Assembly: GCF_001044235.1 (NCBI RefSeq)
Contig: NZ_JYNL01000014.1
Span: forward strand, 24,070 to 88,069
Reading direction: 5' to 3'
From: Mycolicibacterium chlorophenolicum
GTDB taxonomy: Bacteria; Actinomycetota; Actinomycetes; Mycobacteriales; Mycobacteriaceae
DNA length: 64,000 nucleotides
The position numbers and the translations under genes were made by a program. Position 1 is the stretch's first letter. Every line of letters begins with the position of its first letter. Below are positions 34,675 to 42,408 of this stretch, piece after piece. Below the pieces are notes generated by a model, which was not told the origin of the DNA, made no database searches, and was given only the letters and a program-made list of their open reading frames with translations.

Positions 34675-35474
34675 GCGGGCGGGTCGCAGGCAAACGGGTC
34701 CTGATCACCGGCGCTGCACGGGGGATGGGTCGCAGCCATGCCGTTCGGCTCTCGCAGGAGGGTGCCGACCTGATTCTGGTCGACATCTGCGACTCCCTCC
34801 CCGCCGTCGAGTATCCGCTGGCGACAGGGGAAGAGCTCGCAGAGACCGTTCGCCTCGTCGAGGCCCAGGGTCGTCGCGCCGTCGCGCACGTGGTGGACGT
34901 GCGCGACGAGCAGGCGCTGTCGGCCGCTGTCGACGACGGTGTCGGGAAACTGGGTGGGCTGGATGCGTCGGTCGCCAACGCTGGAGTGCTGACGAGTGGG
35001 TCATGGGACACCACCACGGCGGAACAGTGGCGAACCGTCGTCGACGTGAATTTGATCGGGACCTGGAACACCTGTCGATCCGCCATCCCGCATCTGATCG
35101 AGCGCGGCGGCAGCCTGATCAACATCAGCTCGGCCGCCGCCATCAAGGGTTCACCGCTGCACACGCCTTACACCGCGTCCAAGGCAGGTGTCGTCGGCAT
35201 GAGCAGGGCGCTAGCCAATGAGCTTGCCGCGGTGAATATCCGGGTCAATACCGTGCATCCAACCGGCGTGCCGACGGGGATGCAGCCGGCGTCGCTGCAC
35301 ACCTTGCTTCACGACAAGCGCGGCGACCTCGGACCGGTCTTCCAGAACGCGCTGCCGATCGTGATGGCCGAGGCGGTCGACATCAGCAATGCGGTGCTGT
35401 TTCTCGTCTCCGACGAGGCGCGGTACGTCACCGGCTTGGAGTTCAAAGTCGATGCCGGCGTCACTATCCGATGA
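34671..35474 (+). CDS. Mycofactocin-coupled-type short-chain dehydrogenase (2)
   Basis: The 267-residue SDR has TGAARGMGRSHAVRLSQEGADLILVDIC in the N-terminal part, NAGVL, NISSAAAI and YTASK as catalytic marks. It is co-translated with the first SDR through an ATGA overlap. Two paralogous dehydrogenases in one operon suggest two alcohols or two steps of one pathway. The two share motifs but differ widely along the chain. Confidence 0.8.
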   Translation: MSGRVAGKRVLITGAARGMGRSHAVRLSQEGADLILVDICDSLPAVEYPLATGEELAETVRLVEAQGRRAVAHVVDVRDEQALSAAVDDGVGKLGGLDASVANAGVLTSGSWDTTTAEQWRTVVDVNLIGTWNTCRSAIPHLIERGGSLINISSAAAIKGSPLHTPYTASKAGVVGMSRALANELAAVNIRVNTVHPTGVPTGMQPASLHTLLHDKRGDLGPVFQNALPIVMAEAVDISNAVLFLVSDEARYVTGLEFKVDAGVTIR

Positions 35475-35507
35475 TCCCGGCGCACTACGAGCGGAAATGA
35501 GTTCGAC

Positions 35508-36320
35508 GTGACCACTCTTGTCCCCGAACGACTCGAACGCGGTCGACGTGCGTACACCGACATCATGCTGACGCCCGCCCCGCAGGATCCCTCCCCGGTC
35601 ACGACGCATCTGCTGGATTTCGTCTTCGCCGAGGTGTGGCTGCGTCCCGGCCTGACCCGTCGAGAGCGACGCTTGGTCACGCTGCCGTGCGTCGCCGCAG
35701 CGGACTCCGAAGGGCCTCTGCGAGAACATGTGTATGCCGCGCTGAGCAGCGGTGATCTCAGTATCGGCGAAATGCGGGAGACCGTCCTGCATTTCGCGGT
35801 GTACGCCGGCTGGCCGAAGGCGTCGCGCTTCAACATGGTCGTCGACGACCAGTGGGATCGCATTCATCAAGACCGAGGCTTGGCGGTGCCCCCGCCGGAG
35901 CCTCTGTTGCCGCTGGCCACCCCGAGTGATCCCGAGGAGCGACTTGCCTTCGGTGAGAGGTGCTTCAAGGACGTCAACTGCCTGCCGTACGCACCGCAGC
36001 GCGACAACCCTTTCCAGGGTGCGGGCATCCTCAACTTCGTCTTCGGCGAGATGTGGTTGCGGCCGGGCCTGGGAATGAAGGAGCGCCGCCTGATCACGGT
36101 GGCCTGCGTCGCATTTCAGGACGCGCCCTATCCGATCCTCAGTCATGTCTATGCGGCGCTCAAGAGCAAGGACATCTCGTTCGATGAAATGGACGAACTG
36201 GCATTACATTTCGCGGCTCACTACGGCTGGCCGAAGGGTTCGCACCTCAATCAGGTGGTCGCAGAGCAAAAGCAGCGGGTGATCCAGGAGTGGAGCGAGG
36301 AAACGGCGTCGAACTCGTGA
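35508..36320 (+). CDS. Double carboxymuconolactone-decarboxylase-domain protein
   Basis: The 270-residue protein has two CMD/AhpD-like repeats: FAEVWLRPGLTRRERRLVTLPCVAA with HVYAALSSGDL, and FGEMWLRPGLGMKERRLITVACVAF with HVYAALKSKDIS. Each repeat has one Cys and a His, but not the CxxC redox pair of AhpD. It could act as a decarboxylase, hydrolase or isomerase on a ring intermediate. GTG start; the stop overlaps the aldehyde dehydrogenase start by GTGA. Confidence 0.75.
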   Translation: MTTLVPERLERGRRAYTDIMLTPAPQDPSPVTTHLLDFVFAEVWLRPGLTRRERRLVTLPCVAAADSEGPLREHVYAALSSGDLSIGEMRETVLHFAVYAGWPKASRFNMVVDDQWDRIHQDRGLAVPPPEPLLPLATPSDPEERLAFGERCFKDVNCLPYAPQRDNPFQGAGILNFVFGEMWLRPGLGMKERRLITVACVAFQDAPYPILSHVYAALKSKDISFDEMDELALHFAAHYGWPKGSHLNQVVAEQKQRVIQEWSEETASNS

Positions 36321-37780
36321 CGACGAACCGCCTCTCCGCTGACCCGTACGGGCTTCTGATCGGGACGGACCGGATCACCACGACGTCGGTCGACCTGCAT
36401 TCACACATCTACCCCGGCACCGGCAGGCCCAATGCGGCGGTGGCACTGGCGGGTGCCGACGAGATCGATCTTGCGGTATCGGCAGCGAAGGACGCGCAGC
36501 GAGCGTGGATGGCGCTGACGGTGGACCAGCGCCGCGACAAGCTCATCGACCTCGCCGACGTGGTGCGCGAGCACCTTGCCGAACTCGCCGAGCTCAACAC
36601 CCTGGACTACGGCGTCCCGATTTCCTTCGCAGGAAACGCGATCATGATTGAACAGTTCCTGCGGCACTTCGCCGGCTACGTCGACAAGCCGCTCGGATCC
36701 AGCTCACCGGTCAGCGGCAGCACCGACCTCAACTTCATCGAACGTGAGCCGTTCGGAGTCGTCGGGGTCATCGCACCGTGGAACGGTTCGCTGGTTGTTG
36801 CTGCGGCCTGCGTCGCCCCGGCATTGGCTGCGGGAAACGCCGTGGTGTTCAAACCATCAGAGCTGGCTCCTCTGGCCGCACTACGATTCGGAGAACTCTG
36901 CCTCGAGGCGGGACTACCCCCTGGACTGCTGAGCATCGTCCCCGCAGCTGCCGCCGGAGGTGACGCGTTGGTGCGACATCCGGGGATCGGCAAGATCCAC
37001 TTCACCGGCGGCGGACACACGGCGCGGCGGGTCCTGCGCGCAGCGGCCGGGAACTTGACCCCGGTGGTCACCGAACTCGGAGGGAAGTCGGCCAACATCA
37101 TCTTCGCCGATGCCGATCTCGACGCCGCCGCGGTACGTTCCGCCCATCAAGGGCCGCTGATGCAGTCCGGCCAGAGTTGCGCCTGCGCCAGCAGGATACT
37201 CGTGCACGACGCCGTCTACGAGACGTTCACCGAGCGATTCCTCGCAGTCATCGCTGCGACACGAGTCGGCGACCCACTCGAACCCGCAACCGGTTTCGGT
37301 CCTGTCATCTCCGCTGCGGCTCTGGATCGCATTCTCGGCGTTGTCGACATCGCTCTCGCGGAACGAGCCGGCGAGCTGCTGACCGGTGGCAGCCGCATCA
37401 CCGAAGGCACATTGGCACAGGGCTATTACATGCAGCCGACCGTACTGGGCGATGTCGACAGTCGCTCCTCATTGGCACAGACGGAGACGTTCGGGCCCGT
37501 CGTCTCCCTCATCCGGTTCGCCGACGACGGCGAGGCCGTCCGGATCGCCAATGACACCCCCTACGGATTGAATGCTTTCGTACACACCCGCGATCTGACA
37601 CGCGCGCACTCGGTGGCCCGGCAGCTGCAGTCAGGTTCGGTCTGGATCAACCAGGGCAGCCGAATCTCTCCACAAGGCCCTTACGGCGGTTACAAGCAGA
37701 GCGGCTCGGGACGCACCGGCGGCCTCGACGGGCTGCGGGAGTTTCAACAGGTCAAGAACATCCGCATCGGTATGAGCTGA
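36317..37780 (+). CDS. Aldehyde dehydrogenase family protein
   Basis: The 487-residue protein has Asn156 (APWNG), Lys179 (FKPSE), Glu254 (ELGGKS) and the nucleophile Cys288 (SGQSC), a complete active site for NAD(P)-dependent oxidation of an aldehyde to the acid. It is the last gene of the SDR operon. A GTG overlapping the upstream stop is used; an earlier GTG at 36290 would give a 63-base overlap. Confidence 0.9.
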   Translation: MTTNRLSADPYGLLIGTDRITTTSVDLHSHIYPGTGRPNAAVALAGADEIDLAVSAAKDAQRAWMALTVDQRRDKLIDLADVVREHLAELAELNTLDYGVPISFAGNAIMIEQFLRHFAGYVDKPLGSSSPVSGSTDLNFIEREPFGVVGVIAPWNGSLVVAAACVAPALAAGNAVVFKPSELAPLAALRFGELCLEAGLPPGLLSIVPAAAAGGDALVRHPGIGKIHFTGGGHTARRVLRAAAGNLTPVVTELGGKSANIIFADADLDAAAVRSAHQGPLMQSGQSCACASRILVHDAVYETFTERFLAVIAATRVGDPLEPATGFGPVISAAALDRILGVVDIALAERAGELLTGGSRITEGTLAQGYYMQPTVLGDVDSRSSLAQTETFGPVVSLIRFADDGEAVRIANDTPYGLNAFVHTRDLTRAHSVARQLQSGSVWINQGSRISPQGPYGGYKQSGSGRTGGLDGLREFQQVKNIRIGMS

Positions 37781-37844
37781 CCTGCTCACCGCGAGAGTCG
37801 CGTCGTCCTATCGTCAGCCGGCCGTGGCATGTGATCCGGGGTCG

Positions 37845-39125
37845 TCAGGGCGCGCGATCGAACTCGATGTGCAGTTCGGTCAGTCCGCGCAGAAGGAACG
37901 TCGGCTCGTACTCGTAGTTGCGGCGGTCGGTCGGACCGTGGACGGTCTCGTCGATCCGGATGTCTGTCATGCGGTCCAGCATGCGGCGCACGGTGATCTG
38001 GCCCTCGACGCGGGCCAGGGGAGCACCTGCGCAGGAGTGAATTCCGCGTCCGAACGCGATGTGCTCACGCACGTTCTTGCGCTCGGGTCGGAACTCGTGA
38101 GGATCATCGAACTTGCGCGGATCGCGGTTGGCTGCACCCAGGCACAGCATAACGACGGCGCCGGCCGGCAGGTGCACTCCCCCCAGCTCGGTGGTCCTGC
38201 GAACCAGGCGGAAATCGACCTTGGTCGGGGAGTGCATGCGCAGAGCCTCCTCGATGAACGCCGCTATTCCACCGGGATTCTCACGCAATCGCTGCTGATA
38301 CTCCGGTCGCTCCCCCAGCACCTGCACGGCCGCGCTGAGCAGCTTGGTGACCGTCTCTTGGCCCGCCGCGAACAGGAACGTCGCGGGCTTGGCGAGCTCG
38401 ATCAGCTCCGGTGTCGACCCGTCTGGGTAGAGGGCGGTCGCGATGCCCGACAGGACGTCGCCCCGCGGGTGGGCACGGCGTGCCGCCAGATAGCCCACGA
38501 ACTTGTCGTCGAGATACTGCAGAGGATCGCGCCCCACCGGTTCTCCGTCGAGGGCACCGACCCGGTTTCCGTCAGGACGTTCGGCGCCGAGAGCCGCGAG
38601 AAATTCGGGACGATCCTCGGCAGGCACGCCGAGGAGGTCGATGATCGCCGACGTTGCGAACGGTTTGGCGTACTCGGAGAGGAACTCACAGCGTCCGTTC
38701 TCGATGAACTCCTCGATCTGATGATCGACGAGTTCCCACATGAACTCCTCGTTCTCCTTGAGGCGCCGCGGTGTGAGCAGCTTGTTCAGCAGCGAGCGCG
38801 CCTTCGTGTGCGACGGCGGATCCATCACCACCATGTGCTCGTGAATCGGGAACAGGTGGCGGTGGGCCTCGATCTGCTCGGTGATGTCATCACCGTCGGG
38901 GGTGAACGGCAACGGAGGAAACGGACCACCGATCGCGTTCACCGCCGAGTACGTCGCGTGGTCCTTGAAGGCCGCCATCACCTCCGCATATCCGGTGACG
39001 GCGACGACCCCGTGGGGCAGCCCACGGAATACCGGATTCTGCTCGCGTAGGTAGTCGAAGTACGCGTACGGATCTTGCGTGAGGGCCGGATCCGAAAAGA
39101 AGTCGACGGATGCCAGATCGGTCAT
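37845..39125 (-). CDS. Cytochrome P450
   Basis: The 426-residue P450 has FGRGIHSCAGAPLAR with heme-ligand Cys365, EEALR (ExxR) and an I-helix FAAGQETV in which Gln and Glu precede Thr. It should hydroxylate an organic substrate using ferredoxin electrons; the window has no ferredoxin reductase next to it. It is convergent with the aldehyde dehydrogenase gene and divergent from the second TetR gene, with which it shares a 240-base intergenic region and a candidate operator. The family (CYP number) is not assigned. Confidence 0.9.
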   Translation of the reverse strand: MTDLASVDFFSDPALTQDPYAYFDYLREQNPVFRGLPHGVVAVTGYAEVMAAFKDHATYSAVNAIGGPFPPLPFTPDGDDITEQIEAHRHLFPIHEHMVVMDPPSHTKARSLLNKLLTPRRLKENEEFMWELVDHQIEEFIENGRCEFLSEYAKPFATSAIIDLLGVPAEDRPEFLAALGAERPDGNRVGALDGEPVGRDPLQYLDDKFVGYLAARRAHPRGDVLSGIATALYPDGSTPELIELAKPATFLFAAGQETVTKLLSAAVQVLGERPEYQQRLRENPGGIAAFIEEALRMHSPTKVDFRLVRRTTELGGVHLPAGAVVMLCLGAANRDPRKFDDPHEFRPERKNVREHIAFGRGIHSCAGAPLARVEGQITVRRMLDRMTDIRIDETVHGPTDRRNYEYEPTFLLRGLTELHIEFDRAP

Positions 39126-39276
39126 GGACTGGGGTGTCCTTTCCCAGGAAACGGTCGTGGGTGAGTTCTTACTGATGCTGATGGCACCGAACGGAAATGA
39201 ACAGATGGAGAGCAGAGCGCACGCACGCCGCGTGCCTCTTGCGCAGATGCCTGTGAGTGGCCACGAGAACTACCTA

Positions 39277-39289
39277 CTGATCGATCGAC
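39277..39289. promoter_or_regulatory. CTGATCGATCGAC element (copy 1) at the TetR/P450 promoters
   Basis: The same 13 bases occur at 40011-40023, 21 bases before the SDR gene at 40044. Here the element ends nine bases before TAGAAT (39298-39303), the best -10 for the TetR gene at 39366, so a bound protein would block it. The core GATCGATC is palindromic. Two exact 13-base copies 734 bases apart, both in promoters, point to a shared regulator, most simply the TetR between them. Confidence 0.55.
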
Positions 39290-39365
39290 AAAACGGCTAG
39301 AATGCTGCATGCCTACCATGCGGTGCGGTCGCTGGTCAAGGAATCGACGAGCAGGGGGACGCTGA

Positions 39366-39965
39366 ATGGCCCAGTCGCGCAAAGCCAAAGCTGCAGACGG
39401 TGGGGCTCGTCTGCGGCTTATCGAAGCGACAGCCAAGGTCATGCGAGACGAGGGCTACGCTGCGGCGACTTCGCGCCGGGTGGCGACGGAAGCGGGCGTC
39501 AAGCAAGCGCTGGTGTACTACTACTTTCCCTCGATGGACGACCTGTTCGTCGAGGTGCTGCGCGCGGGTGCCGAGGTGTCCCTGGCCCGCATGCGTGATG
39601 CCCTCACTGATGACGATCCACTGCTGACGCTGTGGTCGTTGAACGGAGAGTCGCGAATGACGGCATTGAACACCGAGTTCATGGCACTTGCCAACCATCG
39701 CAAGGTCATCCGCGTCGAGTTGAAGGCGTACGCGGAGCGCGTACGCGACATCGAGACGGCGGCGGTGGCCGTGTCGCTACGCGCCCGGGGGGTCGACCCC
39801 CAAGCCTTTCCGCCGGTCGTGGTTTCCATGTTGATCGCGCAGACCGCGCGCAGCCTCTGTAACGAAAGCGCCGTCGGGGTGACCCTCGGCCACGACGAGA
39901 TGCGCGCATTCGTCGAACGACAACTGCGAACGCTGGCTGCCGTGACCCCTGGCTCAGGTCGCTGA
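39366..39965 (+). CDS. TetR-family regulator between the P450 and SDR genes
   Basis: The 199-residue regulator has a helix-turn-helix at about residues 15-60 (LIEATAKVMRDEGYAAATSRRVATEAGVKQALVYYYFPSMDD in pieces). The GVKQALVYYYFPSMDDLF segment is typical. It is upstream of an SDR gene on the same strand. The ATG follows AGGGGGAC. It probably senses the substrate of the P450/SDR set. Confidence 0.85.
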   Translation: MAQSRKAKAADGGARLRLIEATAKVMRDEGYAAATSRRVATEAGVKQALVYYYFPSMDDLFVEVLRAGAEVSLARMRDALTDDDPLLTLWSLNGESRMTALNTEFMALANHRKVIRVELKAYAERVRDIETAAVAVSLRARGVDPQAFPPVVVSMLIAQTARSLCNESAVGVTLGHDEMRAFVERQLRTLAAVTPGSGR

Positions 39966-40010
39966 TCGGTTCCTGCTCATTGACACCCCTGAGGGCAGCT
40001 GCCATGCTTC

Positions 40011-40023
40011 CTGATCGATCGAC
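40011..40023. promoter_or_regulatory. CTGATCGATCGAC element (copy 2) before the third SDR gene
   Basis: Exact repeat of the element at 39277. It is followed by CAATAGATCGG and a GGAGGA ribosome-binding site for the SDR gene at 40044. Position near the start codon suggests repression. Confidence 0.55.
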
Positions 40024-40043
40024 CAATAGATCGGAGGACTTCG

Positions 40044-40883
40044 ATGAGTGGACGTGTTCAGGGGAAGGTCGCATTCGTCACCGGTGCGGCGCGGGGGCAG
40101 GGCCGCAGTCATGCGGTGCGACTGGCAGAAGAGGGCGCAGACATCATTGCCGTCGATGTGTGCGGGCCGGTGAGCGCTGACAGTCAGATCGCACCGTCGA
40201 CTCCAGCCGATCTGGCGCATACAGCCGATCTGGTCAAGAATCTCGACCGCCGCATCGTGACCTCGCAGATCGACGTGCGCGATTACGGCGCACTCGAGGC
40301 CGCTCTCATCAGCGGTGTCGAGCAACTCGGTCGCCTCGACATCGTCGTCGCCAATGCGGGAATCGGCAACGGCGGTCAGACCCTCGACAAGACCAGCGAC
40401 GAAGACTGGGACGATATGATCGGCGTGAACCTGACCGGTGTCTGGAAGACGGTCAAAGCCGCTGTTCCCCATCTACTCTCCTCAGGCAACGGTGGGTCGA
40501 TCATCCTCACCAGTTCCGTCGGCGGTCTCAAGCCTTATCCCCACACCGGGCATTACATCGCCGCCAAGCACGGTGTGATCGGGCTGATGCGGACGTTCGC
40601 CGTCGAGCTCGGGCAGCATTTCATCCGGGTCAACGCGGTCTGTCCCACCAACGTGAACACCCCGATGTTCATGAACGAGGGCACGATGAAACTGTTCCGC
40701 CCCGACATGGAGAACCCGGGACCTGACGACCTCGCAGTCGCGGCGAAATTCATGCACACCCTGCCGATCGGGTGGGTCGAGCCGATCGACATCAGCAATG
40801 CCGTGCTGTTCCTGGCTTCTGACGAGTCCCGCTACATCACGGGGCTGCCGGTGACAGTGGACGCAGGCAGCATGCTCAAGTAA
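40044..40883 (+). CDS. Mycofactocin-coupled-type short-chain dehydrogenase (3)
   Basis: The 279-residue SDR has TGAARGQGRSHAVRLAEEGADIIAVDVC in its first part, NAGIG, ILTSSVGG and YIAAK (Tyr at about residue 171). It shares the RGQGRSHAVRLA signature with the SDR at 33844. It has the 40-residue insertion DICxx...LVKxLDRRI that separates this subfamily from ordinary SDRs. It sits between its TetR and a flavin monooxygenase. Confidence 0.8.
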   Translation: MSGRVQGKVAFVTGAARGQGRSHAVRLAEEGADIIAVDVCGPVSADSQIAPSTPADLAHTADLVKNLDRRIVTSQIDVRDYGALEAALISGVEQLGRLDIVVANAGIGNGGQTLDKTSDEDWDDMIGVNLTGVWKTVKAAVPHLLSSGNGGSIILTSSVGGLKPYPHTGHYIAAKHGVIGLMRTFAVELGQHFIRVNAVCPTNVNTPMFMNEGTMKLFRPDMENPGPDDLAVAAKFMHTLPIGWVEPIDISNAVLFLASDESRYITGLPVTVDAGSMLK

Positions 40884-40920
40884 CCCACCTCCACACCCGC
40901 GCACGTGCGAGAGTGCCAGG

Positions 40921-42396
40921 GTGGCGCAGAGCGTGGCGGTGATCGGAGCGGGACCCGGTGGATTGGTCAACGCGCGGTGGCTCCTCGCGCAGGGCTTCGA
41001 GCCGACGCTCTTCGAGCAGGCGACGGCGCTGGGCGGCCAGTGGAGCGGTCTGGACGGCACCAGCGGTGTCTGGCCGGGCCTCTACACCAACACCAGCCGC
41101 ATCCTGACGGCGTTCAGCGATCTCCCGCATGACGGCGATCAGACGTTCCTCGCCGCCGGCGACATCCGCCGCTACCTGATCCGGTACGCCGACACGTTCG
41201 GCCTCGTCGACCGAATCCGGTTGTCCACCAGGGTGTCCCGACTGAGTCGGGGCGCACGCGAGTGGATCGTCGAAACCGACAGCGGCGCAGAGAGTTTCGA
41301 CAGGGTCGTGGTGGCCAGTGGACGCTTCCAGAGCCCGGCGGTGCCGACGGTGCCCGGACTGGACACCTTCGCCGGATCCGAGGGGGTGACGTCGACGTTC
41401 CACTACCGCGGCGCCGAACGGTACCGCGGCAAACGGGTGCTGGTCGGCGGGTGCGCGGTCAGCGCGCTGGAGGTCGCCGCCGAGCTCGCGCAGGGCGGCG
41501 CGGAGGCGGTGGTGGTGACGCAGCGGCGGCAGCGCTACGTCCTGCCGAAGTTCGCCGCAGGCGTCCCGTCGGATCACCGCATCTTCACCCGGTACGGCGT
41601 GCTGGCCGACGAGCGTCTGCCGAGGTCGACCGTGGACCGTCAGCTGCGCGACATCGTGACCGACGCCGGCGGCAGCCCCGAGCAGTACGGGGCACCGCGC
41701 CCGGACCCGTCGTTGTTCGCGGCCGGGGTCACGCTCAGCCAGGACTACCTCCCACTCGTCGCCGAGGGCCGGATCGGGATCCGGCCGTGGCTGACGTCGG
41801 TGGCCGGGCGCGACGTCACCTTCGGTGACGGCAGCACCGAGGCGATCGACGGCATCGTCTTCGGCACCGGATTCGCCCTCGACATCCCGTTTCTCGACGC
41901 CGAGATCAGGGCCACCGTCGATCTCGACACCGTCCACCTCGACGCCGACCGGCACACCTTCCATCCGGACCTGCCCGGCCTGGCGTTCGTGGGGATGTGG
42001 GACCAGTCGGGCGGCTATTTCGTGCCGCTGGAACTGCAGGCCCGCTGGATCGCCTACACGTGGGGCGGGGTCATCCCGCCGCCCGATCCCGTCGCGCAGC
42101 GGGCGTCGATCGCCGCCTACCGGGAGCGCCGCGGTCTGCCGCAGAAGACCCGGATGAACCTCGCGGCCCTCACCTACGCGCGCGCCGCCGGCTGCGAGCC
42201 GGACCTCGACGCCTGGCCGGACCTGCAGCGCGCCCTGCTGTTCGGGCCACTGGCCCCCAGCTGCTTCCGGCTCGAGGGTCCCGACGCGCTGCCCGGCGCC
42301 GCGGCGGTGTTCGCCCGCGACGCGGCGGCGTTCGGCGCGATCACGTCGAATGCGTTGACCACCCGTGAGCGGGAGCACTGGGAGCTGCTGCGCTGA
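40921..42396 (+). CDS. Flavin-containing monooxygenase-like FAD/NAD(P) protein
   Basis: The 491-residue protein has the FAD motif VIGAGPGGL, an FMO-like segment FAGSEGVTSTFHYRG (about residues 150-164) in place of the exact FxGxxxHxxxY/F, and the NADPH motif LVGGCAVSALEVAAEL. The likely reaction is oxygenation of a ketone (Baeyer-Villiger type) or of a soft nucleophile. The GTG start has a weak ribosome-binding site. It ends 12 bases from the convergent LuxR gene. Confidence 0.8.
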   Translation: MAQSVAVIGAGPGGLVNARWLLAQGFEPTLFEQATALGGQWSGLDGTSGVWPGLYTNTSRILTAFSDLPHDGDQTFLAAGDIRRYLIRYADTFGLVDRIRLSTRVSRLSRGAREWIVETDSGAESFDRVVVASGRFQSPAVPTVPGLDTFAGSEGVTSTFHYRGAERYRGKRVLVGGCAVSALEVAAELAQGGAEAVVVTQRRQRYVLPKFAAGVPSDHRIFTRYGVLADERLPRSTVDRQLRDIVTDAGGSPEQYGAPRPDPSLFAAGVTLSQDYLPLVAEGRIGIRPWLTSVAGRDVTFGDGSTEAIDGIVFGTGFALDIPFLDAEIRATVDLDTVHLDADRHTFHPDLPGLAFVGMWDQSGGYFVPLELQARWIAYTWGGVIPPPDPVAQRASIAAYRERRGLPQKTRMNLAALTYARAAGCEPDLDAWPDLQRALLFGPLAPSCFRLEGPDALPGAAAVFARDAAAFGAITSNALTTREREHWELLR

Positions 42397-42408
42397 CGGT
42401 GCCGATTC

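Noticed and set aside
37845..39050. Plus-strand frame antisense to the P450
   Set aside because: The minus strand has all P450 motifs; the opposite frame has none.
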